Source: Plantago elongata (Eukaryota; Streptophyta; Magnoliopsida; Lamiales; Plantaginaceae). Taken from it: a stretch of 37,929 nt of DNA. The stretch covers positions 1-37,929 of the forward strand of contig JAYMSP010000987.1 of the NCBI GenBank assembly GCA_036897095.1, given 5' to 3'. Position numbers and translations under genes: made by a program. Each line of letters begins with the position of its first letter. Position 1 is the stretch's first letter. Of the stretch, positions 32,768-37,929 are shown piece after piece. The notes under the pieces were generated by a model. That model had not been told where the DNA came from, did not search any database, and saw only the letters and a program-made list of their open reading frames with translations.

Positions 32768-33960
32768 ATTCCCCTCTTCCGAATCACTTTACCAAATACA
32801 GCCTACGTCAAGCAAGAAATTTCGTCACCCCAACAGCACCACAAGGATGTTGTGTATATCATATTATCGGCAGGCCCATACACTGATACACTTACAATCT
32901 GCACGAAATTTAACACTTGTCATTGTCAAGATTTGCAAGATCCATAAAAGTAAAAAATAATGTTGTAGAAATAATACAATCCATTCAGATAAGCCAGCAG
33001 AAGATAAAATACGGTGACTCAGAAAATTGACAATTAAGTACAGCAGTCAACGTGTTCCAGAGCTCATATTGGAAAATAGAGCTCGTCTATTGCATAAATA
33101 AACGACTAGATCTAGGGTCATTTAATGTCGAAAGTTATACACAATCCGAACTGACAAAGGAAATTAACTCTGGTGGAAACTAAGTCTGCAAAGCTAAAGA
33201 ACTAGATGCAATGCAAACAGCAAAGACCGTCTCATTCATAACATAGCATTAGACGGTGGGAGTATAAATGGCTGAGGCAAGTAACAGATATCTACTAGCT
33301 GCAAACATGCAGGAATATTCTGAACTTTTACAAAATTGTTACGCAGATGGATTTTCCTAATACATTGTTGCTTTTAATAAGTCGTGATCAAAGTATCACA
33401 CTACCCAAACGCACCCCAATCCTCAGCCTTCTTCACTCTGTTTGCCATCTCTCTACCTTCTCCTTCTCCACTACATTATCTACCACACTATCTTATTCTG
33501 TTAGCTGATTAGTTAAACTAAAAAACTGACAAGAATTATAACCTGCCACTGCTACAATTCAACTAAACCATAAAAAGCATCACTGCTACTTAATTTTCCT
33601 GAACTCTCATAGTTTACTCTGACAACTTCAGAGCATTCAATTTCACTTTATTAACGTACTGTACTTCAAACTGATCACAAAATCAACTACTGAATCTCAT
33701 AAAAGAAAAAGATAAAGAAAATGAATAAAAAGAACCTTGCTTTAATTTGATCAAATGACACATAAGTATATAGAGGATAAGTAAACAAAAAGATAGCAAC
33801 CTGTGATCAAAGCTGAAAAAGGGGCTCCAAAAGTTACAATCTTGACGATCATTGAGGTCCTAATAATTTTTTAGGGTTTCGCCGTGATTTTGGTGCTGAT
33901 ACGACGGCGTATTGAGGAAGTGCACGGTGTTGTTGCAAAAAGAGGGCAAGTGAGTGGGTG
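32768..33960 (-). other. 5'UTR, 5'UTR intron and promoter of the FRS gene
   Basis: On the minus strand a leader-like stretch at about 33960-33806 (with AAACCCTAAAAAATT and a Pro/His-type CA-rich start) ends in a possible donor GATCACAG|GTTGCT near 33805. AT-rich sequence follows down to the ATG at 32767, with acceptors possible at TTGACGTAG or TTGGTAAAG shortly upstream. This fits a long 5'UTR intron of about 1 kb. No other gene is visible. Confidence 0.45.
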
Positions 33961-34133
33961 TTGATGCGTTCCAGGTAGCTTTAGTGGATCCCTACTTATC
34001 TGCCGTAGATTTTCTCATCAACGGCTCATATTCTCTCAAATATTGTATACTACACCTAGATAAACCGTAACCACATCAGGCCGGAACCAATTTGGACCAG
34101 AACCGGAATCTGCCAACCGGATCATCCTTTATA

Positions 34134-34883
34134 TTGTGTTTGTCTGCAATGTTAAACGGGATTGTTAAACGTAGGACCATTCTACTAAACGTATGACACA
34201 TTTTTATATATTACAAAAGGTTCAACAAATTGTATAAATATAAATTAGTACCATTTTCCATAAAACTTATCAAATATCACATCTTCGAAAATATATGATC
34301 GTATATACACTACGATACCATAACGTAATAAAAATTAATATTATAAAATCAATAGTCATACTTTACAAATAATGATAAATTTGAGATCTTTATATATTAT
34401 AATTCATATTCATATACATTAATATTTATTTAATTACTTAATAATTAAATTAACTAACTTTAAATAAATAATTTTAAAAAGAAATTAAAAAATAAAAAAT
34501 TAACTCCGATCTGACCAAGACGGTCCTGGTCAGATTCAAATCTGACCAGGACCGATTCTGGTCAATTTTCAAAAAAAAATTTTAATTTTTTTTAGAGCTC
34601 CGCCTAGAACTGGTCAGAGTAATGACCGGAGCTCCGGTCGGAGATCGGTGATAGATTTTCGTGTTCGTTCTTTGTATTTTTTTTAAATCAATTTATTTGT
34701 TCGGATAATATGATTGGAATTGAATAAACATATTTACATGTTTTTATAGGTAAAATTATAATTATTTATAATTATCGGACTATTTTATAAATTATAATAG
34801 TTGTAGTATTGTTTGTAATATATAAAAATACGTCTTGCGTTTAATAAAATTTATTCTGCGTTTAACGTTCCTCATTTAAAAGA
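34134..34883. mobile_element. ~750-bp foldback (long-TIR MITE) next to the FRS promoter
   Basis: Left end GTCTGCAATGTTAAACGGGA…GTTAAACG and right end (read inward) GTCTTTTAAATGAGGAACGT…TAAACG are inverted repeats. The match continues inward (CATTTTTATATATTACAAA against GTATTTTTATATATTACAAA) and, more weakly, through AT-rich sequence. At the exact middle is a near-perfect hairpin, so the whole element is folded around its centre. It has no coding sequence. Both edges are uncertain by a few bases, and the right edge touches the CACTA terminus at 34884. Confidence 0.65.
34521..34554. repeat. 16-bp perfect palindromic arms at the centre of the foldback
   Basis: CGGTCCTGGTCAGATT (34521-34536), two bases (CA), then its exact complement AATCTGACCAGGACCG (34539-34554). 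A weaker continuation lies on both sides (CTGACCAAGA / ATTCTGGTCA). It is GC-rich in very AT-rich surroundings. Confidence 0.9.
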
Positions 34884-35472
34884 CACTCCAATAAGAAAAA
34901 GCAACCTTGGCTATGTCGTAACTATAGGAAAAAATGACCCTATCCAGCAACCTTTGACATTCTTCCAGTAACAGGGCTTTGAAATTGGTGTTAACGTTGA
35001 AATACAATTCATCTAAATATAATGCAATTACATTTTCAACGCCGTTATCCGTCGCTAGAACCCCAGTGAGTCATCGTCAAACCGTCTAGTTATTAAAACG
35101 GCCGTTGTTAAAACCCAAGGACGGATAAATTTATCCGTCGCTACTACGAATTATGACTAAATGTCTTAATCCGTGAATTTAGCGACGTGTAACATTTATC
35201 CGTCGCTAAAATGCCCAGATTTTTAAAATTTTTTATTTTATTTCATGAATAACTAATTCGATCGTATTTAACCTGATTGTCATCCAATACAATTGTAGTG
35301 AATAAAAGAACGTCGGATTGCACGAAAATTTCATAAATTAATTAGAAACCGGATATAGTAAAAATATTCGTATACAAGTAAGTATCCTAATATTATCGAG
35401 TTGAATTCATAGAAACAGTAATATTCGGATAATAAAAGCTAGAACTAAAAAGAAGGAGGAGCATCATCATGA

Positions 35473-35960
35473 TTACGTCCTTGGGTCATGAGGGACATCA
35501 TCCGCCTCATCTCTCCGATCGACACGAGCATGGTGAGATTCAACTGTACTCTTCAGAGTATCAATCTCGTTATGGAAAGGAGTCACAATGTTATCGACCT
35601 CGATCTGTGTGTAATGACGACCGGTAGATCGTGATGCAGAGGACTGGCCAATGGAATAGCTTGCCGCAACATCTACTCCTCGACTACACACGCCATAAAC
35701 TCGATTCCTCCCGTCTGGTGGGTTGACCTCCAAGAAGATTTGTCCTGCTTTTCAACAGTCAACTCATGATCGGTCCCCATCCTCTATGCGATCCTTCTCT
35801 CCACCTTAGTCTGAAATATTAATCAAGTGCATATATAAGTTCAACTTATAAAATTCTTAGAATTAATCAAGTAAATAAAAGAAACTCAGAAACTATAAAT
35901 TAAGAAAGGTTTGTACCGCAATCTGCTATGCTCTCTGGTCCACCCAAATGTCATTCTTCG
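35473..35960 (-). pseudogene. Distal exons of the CACTA-borne gene, degenerate
   Basis: Downstream of the better exons the minus strand shows fragments such as QLVNQLVTLLQQLRKGKSKN (about 36013-35954, frame ends in a stop soon after) and a frame at 35733-35473 reading RHYTQIEVDNIVTPFHNEID with helical character. These resemble the C-terminal coiled part of Transposase_24 proteins, but the frames do not link cleanly to the upstream exons. The gene is probably inactive. Confidence 0.4.
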
Positions 35961-36173
35961 ACTTCCCCTTTCTCAATTGCTGGAGGAGTGTAACTAGCTG
36001 GTTAACCAGTTGCTGAAAAATATTCAAAATGCATAATGATTAGTTAACCGAGTGTGACTAACGTAAATGCATACAAGTTCTTGAAATAGACGCTTAAATA
36101 TGGAAAAAAAATCATGTAATTAGTCATAAGGAAACTTACTTACATCACAACATATGTGACAGGAGCTCGTTAC

Positions 36174-37230
36174 CTATAATGGTGCTTGAAAATCCCCTTA
36201 CCATCACGCGGCTCGTTCTGTTGGTTCTTGTAAGCCTGATCTTGTACGTGGACATTATCCCAGTACGTGGTCCAGCATGCCCACTCGTCAAGGCTCAAGT
36301 GAGCGGGCTTAGTGTGAAGCTTAGCTTTCATGGAAGCGACATGATTTTTGTACTGGTTTGAGCCAAGACGCTCAAACACAGGACACATAAGCCTCACCAT
36401 GCGATTCGAGATGTAAAACTTTTTCTGCAATCAAAATTACAAAATATAATTAAAGTGGCTAGCATACCACACAATTGAACAATCCCACATCATATACTAA
36501 GATCAAAGGTGACTAACATATCACCTGAACAAGTAAAATGGCTAACATACCATATAAATGAACAATCCCACAGCAAAAACTAACATCAAAGGTGACTAAC
36601 ATATCACCCGAACAATTAAAGTGGCTAACATACCACACGCATTCACAATTTCACAACATATATACTTGATAAATAAAATCTTACCCTGAGCTCGTCGAAG
36701 TAGAAATGTTTGGTCGAGTCAAATAGTGTCGACCACTTATCTCCTCCTTCACCCGCTCTCTCCCTACGAGTCTTAATGATTTTGGTCAGCTCCTCTAAAA
36801 CATTCTTCGGCCAAAATCTGCAAATATCAACGAAAACACATAATAAATGAAATAAATATAATTACTACATTACGATAACATGTAAACGTAATATAATTTA
36901 AATATTAAAAAAAATCTTATATCATTACTTATCCGGTCCATTGATAAACATCACCGGCTTGTTCTGATACTCAACACCCGCCACTATCTGAAAGCCGTAT
37001 GGACAACCATCGTTTGGAAACTCCTCGAAGTCATGAGATGTAGACACAGACTTACGATATGGCAGGGTCTGGCTAACATGAGTCCCACCCGAAATCTGGC
37101 TGCTGGAACCACCAACAATATCCCCTGATGGTGCACTACCACCGTCCAGTATCTCCCCATCCTCCGGGGTCCCACTCGATCTAGGTAGGCGATACGTGTA
37201 CTTCTTGTGGTGCGGCATCTGCATGAACAT
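36174..37230 (-). CDS. Ptta/En/Spm-type (Transposase_24) protein of a CACTA element, three exons, partial
   Basis: Minus-strand exons 37230-36929, 36817-36685 and 36424-36174 join in frame with GT-AG ends. They read MPHHKKYTYRLPRS…FPNDGCPYGFQIVAGVEYQN, then FWPKNVLEELTKIIKTRRER…HFYFDELR, then KKFYISNRMVRLMCPVFERL and SLDEWACWTTYWD. The pattern (…W…, FxxxxHFYFD, SxxxxxxRxKxHTKPAHLSLDEWxxxxxYW) is that of the plant Ptta/En/Spm transposase-family protein often carried by CACTA elements. It is the accessory ORF type and does not contain the catalytic core. The N-terminus may have an additional exon. Downstream the frame decays (see neighbouring entry). Confidence 0.6.
36451..36655 (+). repeat. 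83-bp tandem repeat inside a CACTA-gene intron
   Basis: Two full copies and a partial third start at 36451, 36534 and 36617 (TAAAGTGGCT, TAAAATGGCT, TAAAGTGGCT). Each contains AACAATCCCACA and GGTGACTAACATATCACC, the latter itself an imperfect palindrome. It lies in the intron between exons 2 and 3 of the transposon gene. Confidence 0.85.
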
Positions 37231-37929
37231 TGAGGACTAAAATATTAGCATACATATCAGAAGCATGAACGTTATAATCATCCAACGGCCTCAAAACTAC
37301 TACGACGGATAATTTTAAATCAAATCAATTCCTCATCTCAAAGTTGACATACCTAGCTAGTATACTACCGTAAAAATTCAATTACTCAACTTAGTAAAAA
37401 TTAACATAATTCTCAAAATCAAAACAAAAATAACGGTATCATAACACTCAACTAATTCTTAATATAATTCTACTACATATTAATATTTCAAATTAAACTA
37501 ATTTATCTACTATTTCTTCATACATATATCATATTAACATAATTTCTTCATACAAATTTAAACTAATTTAGCATCTACATACTTCATGTACACATCAATT
37601 TAAACAAATTTAGCATACTTCACATATACGATTATACTCCATAACAAATCAACATATACGAATGTCAATTTAAACTAATTTAGCTATTATACACTTCACA
37701 AATACGACAATTGCACATCTCAAACTAACTACATATCCAAACACTTCAAAATCTCAAAAATCCCCAAATTTAAAATAGTAAGGATTTTGTCAAGTAGCAA
37801 TTTTCTTAATTTTTATGTTTATCATCATACCAGTATACTATACACTGATTTGCTTTGGTTTAGTAAAAATGATAAATCTTCCATGTTTGTTTTAGCTTTG
37901 CTTATCATCAGCATCATCGTCATGTGTAT
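37231..37929. other. AT-rich internal CACTA sequence with short repeats
   Basis: It lies upstream of the transposon gene's visible exons. A degenerate motif, (T)CAATTTAAACTAATTTAGC, recurs at about 37495, 37553, 37595 and 37665, with CTTCACATATACGA-like neighbours. No coding frame is recognised. It may be intron or promoter of the transposon gene. Confidence 0.45.

Larger units (their letters stand above)
34884..37929 (-). mobile_element. CACTA (En/Spm) DNA transposon, runs off the right edge
   Basis: CACTCCAATAAGAAAAAGC at 34884 resembles the plant CACTA terminus (CACTACAAGAAAA). A subterminal zone (35049-35210) follows, with CCGTCGCTA repeats in both directions: 35049, 35135, TAGCGACG near 35180, and 35199. 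It includes a perfect 20-bp palindrome GACGGATAAATTTATCCGTC at 35120-35139. Such CCGTCGCTAAA arrays are typical of CACTA ends. A minus-strand, intron-containing gene related to the Ptta/En/Spm transposase family follows. The other terminus is beyond 37929. No 3-bp target duplication can be checked. Confidence 0.6.

Noticed and set aside
1-37929. LTR retroelements or integrated virus fossils
   Set aside because: I looked for capsid, protease, reverse-transcriptase and integrase motifs and for long direct terminal repeats, and saw none that I could support.
35000-37929. Host gene on the minus strand in place of a transposon
   Set aside because: The protein family match (Ptta/En/Spm type), CCGTCGCTA subterminal repeats and decaying distal exons fit a CACTA element better.

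Overview
This is nuclear DNA from a flowering plant, probably a eudicot. The evidence is AT-rich intergenic DNA, many GT-AG introns, plant-only gene families (EIN3/EIL, FRS/FAR1, SERRATE, NDR1/HIN1-like, an LRR receptor kinase) and dense small DNA transposons. Nothing in the sequence fixes the species; an asterid is possible but only a guess.

The window holds five apparently intact host genes. From left to right: an EIN3/EIL ethylene-signalling transcription factor (+, 5929-7770, intronless CDS, 5'UTR intron); an LRR receptor-like pseudokinase in four exons (+, 15464-19511, 985 aa); an NDR1/HIN1-like LEA_2 membrane protein (+, 20981-21808); SERRATE, the Ars2-type zinc-finger protein of miRNA processing, in twelve exons (+, 22235-27396, 745 aa); and, convergent with it, a FAR1-RELATED SEQUENCE protein of the FRS7/FRS12 type in five coding exons (-, 28408-32767, 864 aa). 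I joined the exons by hand and every junction keeps the reading frame. They are unrelated single genes with separate promoters and do not form a pathway cluster.

The rest is mostly DNA-transposon debris. The left edge carries a broken PIF/Harbinger-associated Myb/SANT-like ORF. At 2120-3299 a long-TIR element has a tRNA-derived SINE inserted in its left arm. At 8527-8780 and 11704-11800 there are copies of a small ~100-bp MITE, one of them partly duplicated with its flank. A ~370-bp foldback lies at 9105-9465, a Harbinger-type MITE with TTA target duplication at 13066-13674, and a ~243-bp inverted-repeat element at 20464-20706 upstream of the NHL gene. A ~750-bp foldback with a central hairpin lies at 34134-34883, and against it sits a CACTA (En/Spm) element that runs off the right edge with part of its intron-containing minus-strand gene. 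I saw no convincing LTR element, integrated virus, CRISPR array or intact tRNA.

I found no clearly undescribed multi-gene system. The most useful observations are the nested SINE/TIR element, the two foldbacks that could give hairpin RNA, the pseudokinase active site, the 62-bp tandem repeat at the start of SERRATE intron 1, and the domesticated-transposase FRS gene lying between real DNA transposons.
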